35,619 bases of DNA, taken from the NCBI GenBank assembly GCA_033722675.1, contig JAWVYO010000014.1:1-35619 (forward strand), in the 5' to 3' direction. Below the pieces are notes generated by a model, which saw only the letters and a program-made list of their open reading frames with translations, did no database searches and was not told the DNA's origin. Origin of the DNA: DATHYU01 sp033722675 (GTDB taxonomy: Bacteria; Actinomycetota; Acidimicrobiia; Spongiisociales; UBA11373). Made by a program: the position numbers and the translations under genes. Positions 7,914 to 16,452 of this stretch are shown piece after piece (the first letter of the stretch is position 1; every line of letters starts with the position of its first letter).

Positions 7914-10579
7914 CGCTCGACCAGGTCGGCGACGAGGGCGGTCCAGCCGGTCTGGTGCATGGCCCCGAGCCCGGTGCCGTCGTCGCCGTCGAAGTACTCC
8001 GGGAAGTGGACGACGCCGGGCAGGTTCGACGCGTACCAGGCCCGATCGCCGTGGAGCCGCCGTCGTCCGTCGTCGTCGGCCTCGAACAGACCGATCACAC
8101 GTCGGGCCACCCGCTCGGCGACCGCCGCCAGGGTGAGGTGGCGACCGGACCCGGTCGGGTACTCCACGGTGAACCCGTCGCCCCGGTACCGGTGATGCGC
8201 TTCGAGCGCCTCGACGATGAGGTGGTTCACCGGCAGCCAGACCGGACCGCGCCAGTTCGAGTTGCCGCCGAACATCGGCGAACGCGACTCGGCGGGCTCG
8301 TACCCGATGCGGTGGATCGCGCCGGCGACGTGGAGCTCGAAGGGATCACCCGCATGGGCCTTCGACAGGGATCGGACGCCGTGGGGCGAGAGGAACTCGG
8401 CCTCGTCGAGCAGGTACCGAAGGACCGACCGGAGCCGCTCGTCCGTCAACGGGGAGAGGAGGACCCGCCGTCCCTGCCCCGGCACGTCGATGCTCGCCAT
8501 GTTCCCCGCCAGCCCGGGCCGGTGCCGGGTCAGCCACCGCATGCGCCGGGCGAAGTCGGGGAGACGTTCGAGCGTGTCCTCGTCGATCACGGCCACGGCG
8601 ACGAGGGGCAGGAGCCCGACGACCGATCGCACCCGGAGGCGCTCGGACGATCCGTCGGGGCGCCGCAGGACGTCGTAGAAGAAGCCGTCCTCGGCATCCC
8701 AGAGATCGTGGCCCGGTGCCGTGAGCGCCCGGGCGATCGCCAGGAAGTGCTCGTAGAACTTCGTCGCCATCGCCTGGTAGACGGGGTTGTGGGTGGCGAG
8801 CTCCAGGGCGATCCGCAGCATCGCGAGGGTGTAGAAGGCCATCCAGGCGGTGGCGTCGGATTGGTCAAGGTGCGCGTCGCCGGGGAGTTCGCTGCGGTCG
8901 ACGACGCTCACGTTGTCGAGGCCGAGGAATCCGCCCTGGAACACGTTGTTGCCGTCGGGGTCCTTGCGGTTCACCCACCACGTGAAGTCGAGCAGCAGCT
9001 TGTGGAACAGGGCTTCGAGCCATGCCACGTCGGGCGAGCCGGTGAGCGACGCGTCGATCTCGTACACGTCCCAGGCGGCCCAGGCGTGGACCGGAGGGTT
9101 GACGTCGTCGAACGACCACTCGTACGCCGGGAGCTGACCGTTGGGGTGCATGTACCAGACCCGCGTCAGGAGGGTGAGCTGGCGCTTCGCCGACGACGGA
9201 TCGATCCGGGCGAGGGGCACGCAGTGGAATGCCAGGTCCCAGGCGGCGAACCACGGGTACTCCCAGGCGTCGGGCATCGAGAGCACGTCGAAGGCGTTGA
9301 AATGCCGCCATCCCGCGTTCCTCCCGTGCCGTCGTTCGGCAGGGGGCTCGGGTCCCGCCGGGTCGCCGTCGAGCCACTGGGGCACGTCCCAGTAGTAGAG
9401 CTGCTGGGTCCACACCAGGCCCGCACACGCCTGCCGCTGCACCGACCGGAGATCGGCCGACGCCCCCGGCGGGTGCACCGCCTCGTAGAACTCGTCGGCC
9501 TCGGCGACCCGCCGGTCCACCACGTCGTCGAAGTCGGCGAAGGGGTCCTCGCCGAGGGCACGTGCCAGGCGCACCCGCACCACGCGTGACTCGCCGGCGG
9601 CCAGATCGAGACGCACCCACCCGGCGGCCTTGGTCCCCACCCCGGCGTCGGCCAACGCCGACCCGTCCCCGTCCACGACCCTCCGGCCGATCCCATCCTT
9701 CACGGCGGCTCGCTCGTTGGGGGTGCCCGAGAGCCGCTCGTGGTTCGTCTCGTTCTCGCAGACGAGGATCTCGCCGGTGTCGACCGCCCACTCGTACCGG
9801 CCCGCCGCCGGGTGATCGGCGGCGATCCGACCCGGTTCCGTCACCCGCAGCTCGGGTCGTCCCGGCACGTCGTCCATCGGGCCGTGCTCGTACCCCCAGG
9901 ACCAGGTGTTGCGGAACCACAGGTGGGGCAGGACGTGACAGACCGCCCGCTCCTCTCCCCGGTTGGTCACCGTGATCCGTCCGAGGACCTCGTCGTCGGA
10001 CGCCTTCGCGTACTCGACGTCGACGGCGAAGTACCCGGCGTCGAGCACCCCCGTGTCCAGCAGCTCGTACTCCGGCTCCTCGCGTCCCCGCGCCGCGTTC
10101 CCGGCGACCAGTTCCTCGTAGGGGAAGGCCGTCGTCGGATAGCAGTAGGTCATCTTCAGGTAGGAGGCGGTCGGAGTTCCGTCGAGATAGGCGTACTCCT
10201 CCTTCACGTCCTCGCCGTGGTTGCCCTGGGGTCCCGTGAGGCCGAAGAGCCGTTCCTTGAGGATGGGATCGTGCTCGTTCCAGACCGCCACCGCGAGGCA
10301 CAGGTACTGGCTGCGGTCGCAGAGTCCCCCAAGCCCGTCCTCGTTCCACCGGTAGGTGCGGCTCCGGGCGTGGTCGTGGGGGAACGAGGACCAGGCCGAG
10401 CCGTCCGCCGAGTAGTCCTCGCGAACGGTTCCCCAGGCACGCTCCGCCAGATAGGGGCCCCACCGGCGCCAGTCCTCGTCGGGGTGGTGGAGCCGACGCC
10501 ACTCGGCGGTCTCCGTGCGATCCCGCAACGTGTCGCCGGCGGGGGATCGGTGGTGGCGGTCCTCGGATGCTCCCGTCAT
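7901..10579 (-). CDS. Large GH63-type glucosidase (MGH1-like, YMR196W-type)
   Basis: An 892-residue protein with no signal peptide, therefore probably cytoplasmic. It has the order of the long bacterial/fungal GH63-like glucosidases: an N-terminal beta domain (YRWNEDGLGGLCDR, LTGPQGNHGEDVKE) and a C-terminal (alpha/alpha)6 barrel with YPWFAAWDLAFH, LDNVSVVDRSELP, DAEDGFFYDVL and SPMFGGNSNWRGPVWLPVNHL. The WD pair in FAAWDLAFH and the NWRGPVW block are the most conserved parts of the family, where catalytic acids are found. Likely work is hydrolysis of an alpha-glucoside or manno/glucosyl-glycerate-type compound; substrate not determined. It is divergent from aacS across 54 bp and converges with the thioesterase gene. 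GH15 and PfkB genes nearby suggest a sugar-storage or compatible-solute context. Confidence 0.85.
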   Translation of the reverse strand: MTGASEDRHHRSPAGDTLRDRTETAEWRRLHHPDEDWRRWGPYLAERAWGTVREDYSADGSAWSSFPHDHARSRTYRWNEDGLGGLCDRSQYLCLAVAVWNEHDPILKERLFGLTGPQGNHGEDVKEEYAYLDGTPTASYLKMTYCYPTTAFPYEELVAGNAARGREEPEYELLDTGVLDAGYFAVDVEYAKASDDEVLGRITVTNRGEERAVCHVLPHLWFRNTWSWGYEHGPMDDVPGRPELRVTEPGRIAADHPAAGRYEWAVDTGEILVCENETNHERLSGTPNERAAVKDGIGRRVVDGDGSALADAGVGTKAAGWVRLDLAAGESRVVRVRLARALGEDPFADFDDVVDRRVAEADEFYEAVHPPGASADLRSVQRQACAGLVWTQQLYYWDVPQWLDGDPAGPEPPAERRHGRNAGWRHFNAFDVLSMPDAWEYPWFAAWDLAFHCVPLARIDPSSAKRQLTLLTRVWYMHPNGQLPAYEWSFDDVNPPVHAWAAWDVYEIDASLTGSPDVAWLEALFHKLLLDFTWWVNRKDPDGNNVFQGGFLGLDNVSVVDRSELPGDAHLDQSDATAWMAFYTLAMLRIALELATHNPVYQAMATKFYEHFLAIARALTAPGHDLWDAEDGFFYDVLRRPDGSSERLRVRSVVGLLPLVAVAVIDEDTLERLPDFARRMRWLTRHRPGLAGNMASIDVPGQGRRVLLSPLTDERLRSVLRYLLDEAEFLSPHGVRSLSKAHAGDPFELHVAGAIHRIGYEPAESRSPMFGGNSNWRGPVWLPVNHLIVEALEAHHRYRGDGFTVEYPTGSGRHLTLAAVAERVARRVIGLFEADDDGRRRLHGDRAWYASNLPGVVHFPEYFDGDDGTGLGAMHQTGWTALVADLVERYVD

Positions 10580-10621
10580 GCGCCCGGATGTCTAGCAGCC
10601 AGGAGGCCCGGCCACCGTCGG

Positions 10622-10627
10622 TAGGCT
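10622..10627 (+). promoter_or_regulatory. Leaderless-type -10 box (TAGGCT) for aacS
   Basis: TAGGCT lies exactly 6 nt before the GTG start of aacS and no Shine-Dalgarno stretch is present. In actinobacteria a TANNNT box 6-8 nt from a start codon generally marks a transcript that begins at the start codon itself. Inferred from spacing and motif. Confidence 0.55.
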
Positions 10628-10633
10628 CGCCCC

Positions 10634-12553
10634 GTGAGCGAGATCCTCTGGACACCGTCCCCCGAGCGCGCCGAGGCGACGCTGCTCGCCCGCTTCATGG
10701 CGTGGCTGCCGTCGGCGCCCGACGACTACCAGGACCTGTGGGAATGGTCGGTCACCGAGCGCGGCGCGTTCTGGAAGTCGGCCTGGGAGTACTGCGGCGT
10801 CGTCGCCGACGACCTCCCCGTCCGGGCGGTCGGCGAAGAGGCGATGCCGGGCACCGAGTGGTTCCCCGGGACGCGGCTGAACTTCGCCGAGAACCTCCTC
10901 CGCCGCAGCGGCGACGGCGTCGCCGTGATCACGGCGGCCGAGGGGCGGCCCACCGAGACGATCACGTGGGACGGGTTGCGCCGGAAGGTGGCGACCGCCC
11001 AGGCGGGCCTGCGGCGACTCGGGGTGGGGATCGGCGACCGCGTGGCGGGCCTCGTCCCCAACGGCGAGGCCGCCCTCGTCGCCATGCTGGCGACCGCCGC
11101 GACCGGAGCGATCTGGACGTCGTGCTCCCCGGATTTCGGGGTGGGCGGCATCGTCGACCGCTTCGGCCAGGTCGAGCCGAAGGTGCTCGTGACGGTCGAC
11201 GGCTACCGCTACAACGGACGGCTGCACCGGCTGGGCGACGTCGTCCGGGCGACCCTCGACGCGGTCCCCTCGATCGAGCACGTCGTGATCGAGGATTTCG
11301 CCGGCGTCGGACTGGATCCCGGCGACATGCCGGCCGTCTCGTGGTCGGAACTCACCGAACGTGGACCGGACCGCCCGTACTTCCAGCGGCTGCCCTTCGA
11401 CCATCCCCTCTACATCATGTACTCGTCGGGGACCACCGGACCTCCCAAGAGCATCGTGCACGGTGCCGGCGGCACGCTCCTGAAACACCTGGTCGAGCAT
11501 CAGCTCCACTCCGACGTGCGCGCCGACGACCGGGTGTTCTGGTACACCACGTGCGGCTGGATGATGTGGAACTGGCTCGTCTCCGCCCTGGCGTCGGGCG
11601 CCACCGTCGTCCTGTACGACGGGAGCCCCTCACACCCCGACCTGGGCACGCTGTGGCGTCTCGCCGAGACCACCGGAATCACCCACTTCGGCACGAGCCC
11701 GAAGTTCCTCGCGGGCAATGCCAACGCCGGCCTCGTGCCCCGGGAGGAGGCCGATCTGTCGACGATCCGATGGCTCGGCTCGACCGGCGCACCCCTCAAC
11801 CCCGAGCAGTTCGACTGGGTCTACGAGCACGTGGGGGACGATCTGCAGCTGGCGTCCGTGTCGGGCGGGACCGACATCATCGGCTGTTTCGCAGCGGGCG
11901 TCCCGACGCTGCCGGTGCGACGCGGCGAACTGCAGGCGCGGGGCCTCGGCATGGCCGTCGAGTGCTGGAACGACGCCGGTGAACCGGTGATCGGCGAGCA
12001 GGGGGAGCTCGTCTGCACCGCCCCCTTCCCGTCGATGCCGATCCGCTTCTGGGACGATCCCGACGGCGAGCGGTACCGGGCGGCCTACTTCGAGGAGTGG
12101 CCCGGTGTCTGGACGCACGGGGACTACATCGAGATCCGACCCCACGGCGGCGTGGTGATCACGGGGCGCTCCGACACGACCCTCAACCCCGGCGGCGTCC
12201 GGATCGGGACCGCCGAGATCTACCGGGCCATCGAGCCGATGCCCGAGATCGACGATTCGATCGTGGTCGGCCGGTCCGTCGACGGCGACGTGGAGGTGGT
12301 CCTGTTCGTGAAGCCCGCCGAGGGCATGCGCCTGGACGATCCGCTCCGTGAAGCCGTCCGCGCCCGGATCCGGGCCGAGACGACGCCCCGCCACGTGCCC
12401 GGCCGGATCGTCGCCGTCGACGACATCCCGTACACGCGCTCGGGCAAGAAGGTGGAGAAGGCGGTCCGGCAGGTGGTGGAGGGCCGGCGGGTGCCCAACC
12501 GGGACGCCATCGCCAACCCCGAAGCCCTCGACGGGTTCAGTGACCGGCTCTAG
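10634..12553 (+). CDS. aacS: Acetoacetyl-CoA synthetase
   Basis: The 639-residue protein has the full length of acetoacetate-CoA ligases (EC 6.2.1.16) of the ANL superfamily. It starts with the family N-terminus (ILWTPSPERAEATLLARFMAWL). The P-loop YSSGTTGPPKSIVHG is near residues 262-276, then TTCGWMMWNW, the acetoacetyl-CoA-synthetase block LASVSGGTDIIGCF, WTHGDYIEI, and the C-terminal RSGKKVEKAV with catalytic Lys605. It activates acetoacetate with ATP to acetoacetyl-CoA, feeding ketone-body or PHB carbon into central metabolism. Lys605 is the lysine that Pat-type enzymes acetylate in related synthetases, which fits the GNAT fusion gene at 322-3054. The GTG start has no ribosome site but a TAGGCT box 6 nt upstream. 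The 3' end overlaps the convergent pfkB-type gene by 17 bp. Confidence 0.93.
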   Translation: MSEILWTPSPERAEATLLARFMAWLPSAPDDYQDLWEWSVTERGAFWKSAWEYCGVVADDLPVRAVGEEAMPGTEWFPGTRLNFAENLLRRSGDGVAVITAAEGRPTETITWDGLRRKVATAQAGLRRLGVGIGDRVAGLVPNGEAALVAMLATAATGAIWTSCSPDFGVGGIVDRFGQVEPKVLVTVDGYRYNGRLHRLGDVVRATLDAVPSIEHVVIEDFAGVGLDPGDMPAVSWSELTERGPDRPYFQRLPFDHPLYIMYSSGTTGPPKSIVHGAGGTLLKHLVEHQLHSDVRADDRVFWYTTCGWMMWNWLVSALASGATVVLYDGSPSHPDLGTLWRLAETTGITHFGTSPKFLAGNANAGLVPREEADLSTIRWLGSTGAPLNPEQFDWVYEHVGDDLQLASVSGGTDIIGCFAAGVPTLPVRRGELQARGLGMAVECWNDAGEPVIGEQGELVCTAPFPSMPIRFWDDPDGERYRAAYFEEWPGVWTHGDYIEIRPHGGVVITGRSDTTLNPGGVRIGTAEIYRAIEPMPEIDDSIVVGRSVDGDVEVVLFVKPAEGMRLDDPLREAVRARIRAETTPRHVPGRIVAVDDIPYTRSGKKVEKAVRQVVEGRRVPNRDAIANPEALDGFSDRL

Positions 12554-13430
12554 CGACGCGTTCGTCGACGCGTGCCCGGTCGATGCCGGATGGGACCGTC
12601 CCGACCGACTCGACGACGAGGCTCCCCAGCGCCAGGCCGAGACGGATCGGATCGCCGAGCCCGGCGAGTCCGGCCACCCACCCCGCCAGGAATGCGTCGC
12701 CGGCACCCGTCGGGTCGACGACACGATCCGGCTCGATGGCGGGATGGAGGGCCGGGTCCGGGTCGGCCACGACGATGCCGTCGCGACCCAGCGTCGCCAC
12801 GACGGTCGCGCCGCACCCTCGGGCCAGGCCGCCGGCCGTTTCGACGGGGTCGCCCCGGCCGCCCAGCGCCTCCAGCTCGCCACGGTCGGGGAACACGGCG
12901 GCGACGGCGCCCAGATGCGGGACGAGGCGGCCGGCCTTCGTCACCGACACGGGATCGGCGAGCACCGGACGGTCCCCGGCGGCGGCGACGACGGCCGCCA
13001 ACCCGTCCGCGGACAGGTTGGCGTCGACCACCCACAGGTCGGCCCGCTCCACCGTCGGGAGGACCGCCTCGACCCACGACGCGTCGAGTGCCTCGGAGCG
13101 ATCCATGTCGGCGATGCCGACGACGAGCCGACCGTCGCCGTCGACGAGTGCGGTGTACCCGGCCGTCGCACCCGGACCCGTGCGCAGCGCCGTGATGTCG
13201 ACACCCTCGTCCTCCAACGTCCTTCGGAGCTCGGCGCCGGGGCCGTCGTCGCCCACGAGCCCCGCCAGCAGTACCGGCACCTCGAGGGCGGCGAGGGTCC
13301 TGGCCACGTTGGTGGCCACCCCACCCGGACGGCGGCTGACGGTCGCCGGGTTGGACGTTCCCAGGACCACCGGGCCGTCGGTGACGGCGGTGGCGTCCGT
13401 GTGACAGGCCCCGAGGCAGGCGACGAGCAC
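12537..13430 (-). CDS. PfkB-family carbohydrate kinase
   Basis: A 297-residue ribokinase/PfkB-fold kinase. The N-terminal substrate loop GGVATNVARTLAALEVPV matches PfkB signature 1, and VDPTGAGDAFLAGWVAGL matches signature 2 with the catalytic Asp in GAGD and the anion-hole glycines. TLGRDGIVV is the strand before the ATP site. It phosphorylates a sugar or nucleoside; the substrate is not clear. I chose GTG at 13430 (VLVACLGACHTDA) because family members start at this strand and a TACCAT box lies 6 nt upstream; an ATG at 13490 would add 20 unlike residues and overlap the start of the divergent GH15 gene. It converges with aacS. Confidence 0.82.
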   Translation of the reverse strand: MLVACLGACHTDATAVTDGPVVLGTSNPATVSRRPGGVATNVARTLAALEVPVLLAGLVGDDGPGAELRRTLEDEGVDITALRTGPGATAGYTALVDGDGRLVVGIADMDRSEALDASWVEAVLPTVERADLWVVDANLSADGLAAVVAAAGDRPVLADPVSVTKAGRLVPHLGAVAAVFPDRGELEALGGRGDPVETAGGLARGCGATVVATLGRDGIVVADPDPALHPAIEPDRVVDPTGAGDAFLAGWVAGLAGLGDPIRLGLALGSLVVESVGTVPSGIDRARVDERVARAGH

Positions 13431-13436
13431 GAACCG

Positions 13437-13442
13437 ATGGTA
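13437..13442 (-). promoter_or_regulatory. Leaderless-type -10 box (TACCAT) for the PfkB kinase
   Basis: On the minus strand TACCAT is followed by 6 nt and the GTG at 13430, with no ribosome site between. This supports both a leaderless transcript and the shorter start for the kinase. Confidence 0.5.
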
Positions 13443-13488
13443 CGACCGGTGGAAGATCGGGCGCTCGGGATCGGTTTCCCCTGAGGCC

Positions 13489-15312
13489 ATGAGCTCCACC
13501 CCGATCGCCCACCACGCCCTCCTGTCGGACTGCCACGCCGCCGCGCTCGTCGATCGCGACGGCACGGTCACCTGGTGGTGCGGCGACCGGTTCGACTCGC
13601 CGAGCGTCTTCGGCGGGCTCCTCGACGAGGAGGCCGGCCACTTTCGCCTCGGGCCCGCCACCGAGGCGACGGTCGAACGCCGGTACCGGGACGGCACCCT
13701 CGTGCTGGTGTCGGAGTTCCGCACCGAGAGCGGCGTGCTCGAGGTGGCCGACGCCCTCGTCATGGCGGAGGGGGTACGGGGACACCGGATGGGTCTGGAC
13801 TCCCCCCACGTCCTGGCACGCCGTGCGCGCTGCATCGAAGGATCCGTCGACCTGGAGATGGAGTTCGTCCCTCGCTTCGAATACGGGCTGACCGTCCCGC
13901 TGCTCTCCCCCGTCGACGACGGGGTGCTCGCCAGGGGCGGAGCCGTGTGTCTGCGCCTGTCCACCGACCGCGACTACGAGATCGAGGACCGACGCGTCGT
14001 GCAGCGATTCCGGCTCGACGCCGGCGAGTCCGCCGAGTACGCCGTGGAGCACTGCTCGGCCTGGAACGACGTCCCCGAGGCCTGGAGCCCCGAGCGGATC
14101 CTCCACTGTCTCGACGACACCGCCGAGGCCTGGATCTCGTGGGGTGACTCCCACCAGCGCTACGAGGGCGAGTACGCCGACCTCGTCGGGCACAGCGGCC
14201 GGGTCCTGCAGGGTCTCACGTACCGGCCGACAGGGGCGATGGTGGCGGCCGCGACGACGTCGCTGCCGGAGGACGTCGGCGGCGAACGCAACTGGGACTA
14301 CCGCTACGCCTGGGTCCGGGACGCCAGCTTCACCCTGGACGCCCTCTGGGTGGCGGCCTGCCCCGACGAGGCCGAGACCTTTCTCGACTTCCTCACCCGA
14401 GCCGCCAGCTCGCTCGAACCCGGTCGCGACCTGCAGATCGTGTTCGGCGTCGGGGGTGAACGCGATCTCACCGAACGCGAGCTGCCCTGGCTGTCGGGGT
14501 GGGGGGACAGCCGACCGGTCAGGGTGGGCAACGGTGCGTGGACACAGCGGCAGCTCGACGTGTACGGCGAGTTCCTCGATGCCGTCCACGGCTTGCGCGA
14601 ACAGTTCGAGTTCGACGACCACCACCGAGCGTTCCTCCGGCTCCTCGCCGACACCGCCGCCTCGAAGTGGCAGGAGCCGGACCACGGCATGTGGGAGGTC
14701 CGGGCGGAGCCCGACCACCACCTGACGTCCAAGCTCATGTGCTGGGTCGCCGTGGACCGGGCTCTCCGGCTCGCCGACGACATCGATGCGACCGACGAGC
14801 ACCGGGACCGCTGGTCGAAGGCCCGCGACGAGCTCGAGCAGGCCATCCTGGAACGCGGCTGGAACGAGGGGCGTCAGACCTTCGCGCGCACCTTCGACGG
14901 CGACGACCTGGACGCCGGCGCACTCCTCGTCCCGATCGTGGGGTTCCTGCCCGCCGACGACGAGCGCGTCCTCGCCACCATCGACACGATCGCCACCGAG
15001 CTCGTCGACGAGCGCGGTCTCGTGTACCGGTATCGGGGCGCGGACGGCCTCGAAGGCGAGGAGGGATCCTTCCTGCTGTGCACGTTCTGGCTCGCCGAGG
15101 CGCTCGCCGTGGCCGGCCGTGTGGACGATGCCCGTGATGTGTTCGAGCGCGCCGCGGGACTCGTCAACGACGTGGCGCTGCTGTCCGAGGAGATCGACGG
15201 CCCGACCGGCGACCATCTGGGCAACACGCCACAGGCCTTCAGCCACGTCGGACTCGTGAACGCCGCGTGGGCGATCACCCGGGCGACCCGGGAGGCCGAG
15301 GGCGCGGGCTGA
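13489..15312 (+). CDS. GH15-family glucoamylase/trehalase-like glycoside hydrolase
   Basis: A 607-residue cytoplasmic GH15 enzyme of the bacterial type. The N-terminal beta-sandwich begins with HHALLSDCHAAALVDRDGTVTWW, diverged from the usual IGDxxTAALV-DGSIDWLC pattern. The (alpha/alpha)6 barrel shows ERNWDYRYAWVRDASF around residues 267-281, the substrate-binding WDYR..RD block, and RQLDVYGEFLDA, the family's Q-D-x-Y-G-E segment. The C-terminal EGSFLLCTFWLAEAL segment is also conserved. Relatives include mycobacterial trehalase and glucan 1,4-alpha-glucosidases, so the product is probably glucose from an alpha-glucoside; which substrate is open. The ATG has no good ribosome site (GAGG only 2 nt before it). 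It is divergent from the PfkB kinase gene, whose product could use the released sugar. Confidence 0.87.
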   Translation: MSSTPIAHHALLSDCHAAALVDRDGTVTWWCGDRFDSPSVFGGLLDEEAGHFRLGPATEATVERRYRDGTLVLVSEFRTESGVLEVADALVMAEGVRGHRMGLDSPHVLARRARCIEGSVDLEMEFVPRFEYGLTVPLLSPVDDGVLARGGAVCLRLSTDRDYEIEDRRVVQRFRLDAGESAEYAVEHCSAWNDVPEAWSPERILHCLDDTAEAWISWGDSHQRYEGEYADLVGHSGRVLQGLTYRPTGAMVAAATTSLPEDVGGERNWDYRYAWVRDASFTLDALWVAACPDEAETFLDFLTRAASSLEPGRDLQIVFGVGGERDLTERELPWLSGWGDSRPVRVGNGAWTQRQLDVYGEFLDAVHGLREQFEFDDHHRAFLRLLADTAASKWQEPDHGMWEVRAEPDHHLTSKLMCWVAVDRALRLADDIDATDEHRDRWSKARDELEQAILERGWNEGRQTFARTFDGDDLDAGALLVPIVGFLPADDERVLATIDTIATELVDERGLVYRYRGADGLEGEEGSFLLCTFWLAEALAVAGRVDDARDVFERAAGLVNDVALLSEEIDGPTGDHLGNTPQAFSHVGLVNAAWAITRATREAEGAG

Positions 15313-15338
15313 GGGTCGTCCCGCCGTCGATGGTCCGG

Positions 15339-15344
15339 TAGCCT
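15339..15344 (+). promoter_or_regulatory. Leaderless-type -10 box (TAGCCT) for the cytochrome c gene
   Basis: TAGCCT stands 8 nt before the GTG at 15353, within the 40-bp gap after the GH15 gene, and no Shine-Dalgarno sequence is visible. The spacing is at the long end for a leaderless start. Confidence 0.4.
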
Positions 15345-15352
15345 GACCCGCC

Positions 15353-15763
15353 GTGCGGATCCCAGCCGTCCTCGTCGCGATCGTCGTGCTCCTCACCGCG
15401 TGCAGCGGTGACGGGGCGTCGAACGACGCGCTCCGGGCCGGCCGGACGATCTACGGCGACAACTGCGCGGTCTGCCACGACGCCACGGGCCGGGGCGGCG
15501 TCGGCCCCGCCCTCGACGACGTGCTCGAGACGTTCCCCTCCTGCGACACGCAGGTGCGGTGGATCTCGCTGGGAAGCCTCGGCTGGCAGGAAGAAGTCGG
15601 GCCCACGTACGGGGCCCAGGACACGCCCATCGGCGGCGCCATGCCGCGCTTCGAGAACCGGCTCGAACCCGACGAGATCCGATCCGTCGCCGCCTTCGTC
15701 CGCACGCGGTACGCCGACGCCGATCCCGACGAGACCCTCGCCGACTGCGGTCTCGCCGAGTGA
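15353..15763 (+). CDS. Cytochrome c-type lipoprotein
   Basis: A 136-residue exported heme protein. A signal peptide ends in the lipobox LLTAC, so the protein should be lipid-anchored outside the membrane. The heme site is CAVCH in GRTIYGDNCAVCHDATGRGG, followed by GGAMPRFENRLEPDEIRSVAAFVRTRY, the usual C-terminal helix of class I c-type cytochromes with Met of AMP as the probable axial ligand. It has two further cysteines (in FPSCDT and ADCGL), perhaps a disulfide. It would carry electrons to or from a membrane complex; the partner is not nearby. Its TGA stop overlaps the GTG start of the racemase gene, so the two are probably translationally coupled. Confidence 0.87.
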   Translation: MRIPAVLVAIVVLLTACSGDGASNDALRAGRTIYGDNCAVCHDATGRGGVGPALDDVLETFPSCDTQVRWISLGSLGWQEEVGPTYGAQDTPIGGAMPRFENRLEPDEIRSVAAFVRTRYADADPDETLADCGLAE

Positions 15764-16452
15764 GGACGATCGGGCTCCTCGGCGGGATGTCCTGGGAGTC
15801 CTCGGCCGAGTACTACCGAATCGTCAACGAGACCGTGCGGGACCGCCTCGGCGGGAACCATTCGGCCCGAACGGTGCTGTGGTCGGTGGACTTCCACGAC
15901 GTCGAGACCCTGCAGGCCGCCGGCGCATGGGACGAGGCGGCCCGACTCATGGTCGAAGCCGCCCGGCGCATCGAGGCTGCGGGCGCCGACCTGCTCGTGA
16001 TCTGCACGAACACGATGCACCGCATGGCCGACGAGGTGCAGGCGGCGATCGGGATCCCGATCCTCCACATCGCCGACGCCACGGCGGCCGCCGTGCGTGA
16101 CGAGGGGATCGGCACCGTCGCCCTCCTCGGCACCCGCTACACCATGGAGCAGGATTTCTACCGGGGCCGACTGGAGGACCGTCACGGCCTGACGGTGGTC
16201 GTGCCCCGCGAGCCCGACCGCACCGTCGTCCACGACGTGATCTACGACGAGCTGGTGCGCGGCGTCGTCCGCGACGAGTCGCGGGACCGCTACCTGGGCA
16301 TCATCGCCGGGCTCGTGGCCGACGGGGCCGAGGGCGTCGTCGCCGGCTGCACCGAGATCGAGCTGCTGGTGGAGCAGCGCCACGTGGACGTCCCCTACTT
16401 CCCCACCACCCGCCTCCACGCCGAGGCGGCGGTGGACGCCGCACTGGCCTGA
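15760..16452 (+). CDS. Aspartate/glutamate racemase family protein (YgeA-like)
   Basis: The protein has 230 residues, normal for the PLP-independent aspartate racemase family. It starts TIGLLGGMSWESSAEYY, typical of YgeA/aspartate racemases, and has both catalytic cysteines: Cys82 in VICTNTMH and Cys197 in VAGCTEIELL. The two-base cysteine mechanism interconverts L- and D-amino acids; broad-specificity members exist, and maleate isomerases are distant relatives. The GTG start shares four bases (GTGA) with the cytochrome c stop. Why a racemase is coupled to a cytochrome lipoprotein is not clear. Its stop abuts the convergent PLP enzyme gene with no gap. Confidence 0.87.
   Translation: MRTIGLLGGMSWESSAEYYRIVNETVRDRLGGNHSARTVLWSVDFHDVETLQAAGAWDEAARLMVEAARRIEAAGADLLVICTNTMHRMADEVQAAIGIPILHIADATAAAVRDEGIGTVALLGTRYTMEQDFYRGRLEDRHGLTVVVPREPDRTVVHDVIYDELVRGVVRDESRDRYLGIIAGLVADGAEGVVAGCTEIELLVEQRHVDVPYFPTTRLHAEAAVDAALA

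Noticed and set aside
13430..13490. ATG at 13490 as start of the PfkB kinase
   Set aside because: It would overlap the GH15 start codon and add residues unlike the family; GTG 13430 has a promoter box at leaderless spacing.
12550..15396. A 948-codon open frame on the minus strand opposite the GH15 gene
   Set aside because: It has no recognisable motifs, while the plus strand carries clear GH15 blocks; an artefact of GC-rich codons.
15760..16452. Maleate isomerase role for the racemase-family protein in the imide pathway
   Set aside because: The N-terminal LLGGMSWESSAEYY pattern is that of aspartate racemases and the gene is about 10 kb from the cluster, coupled to a cytochrome gene.
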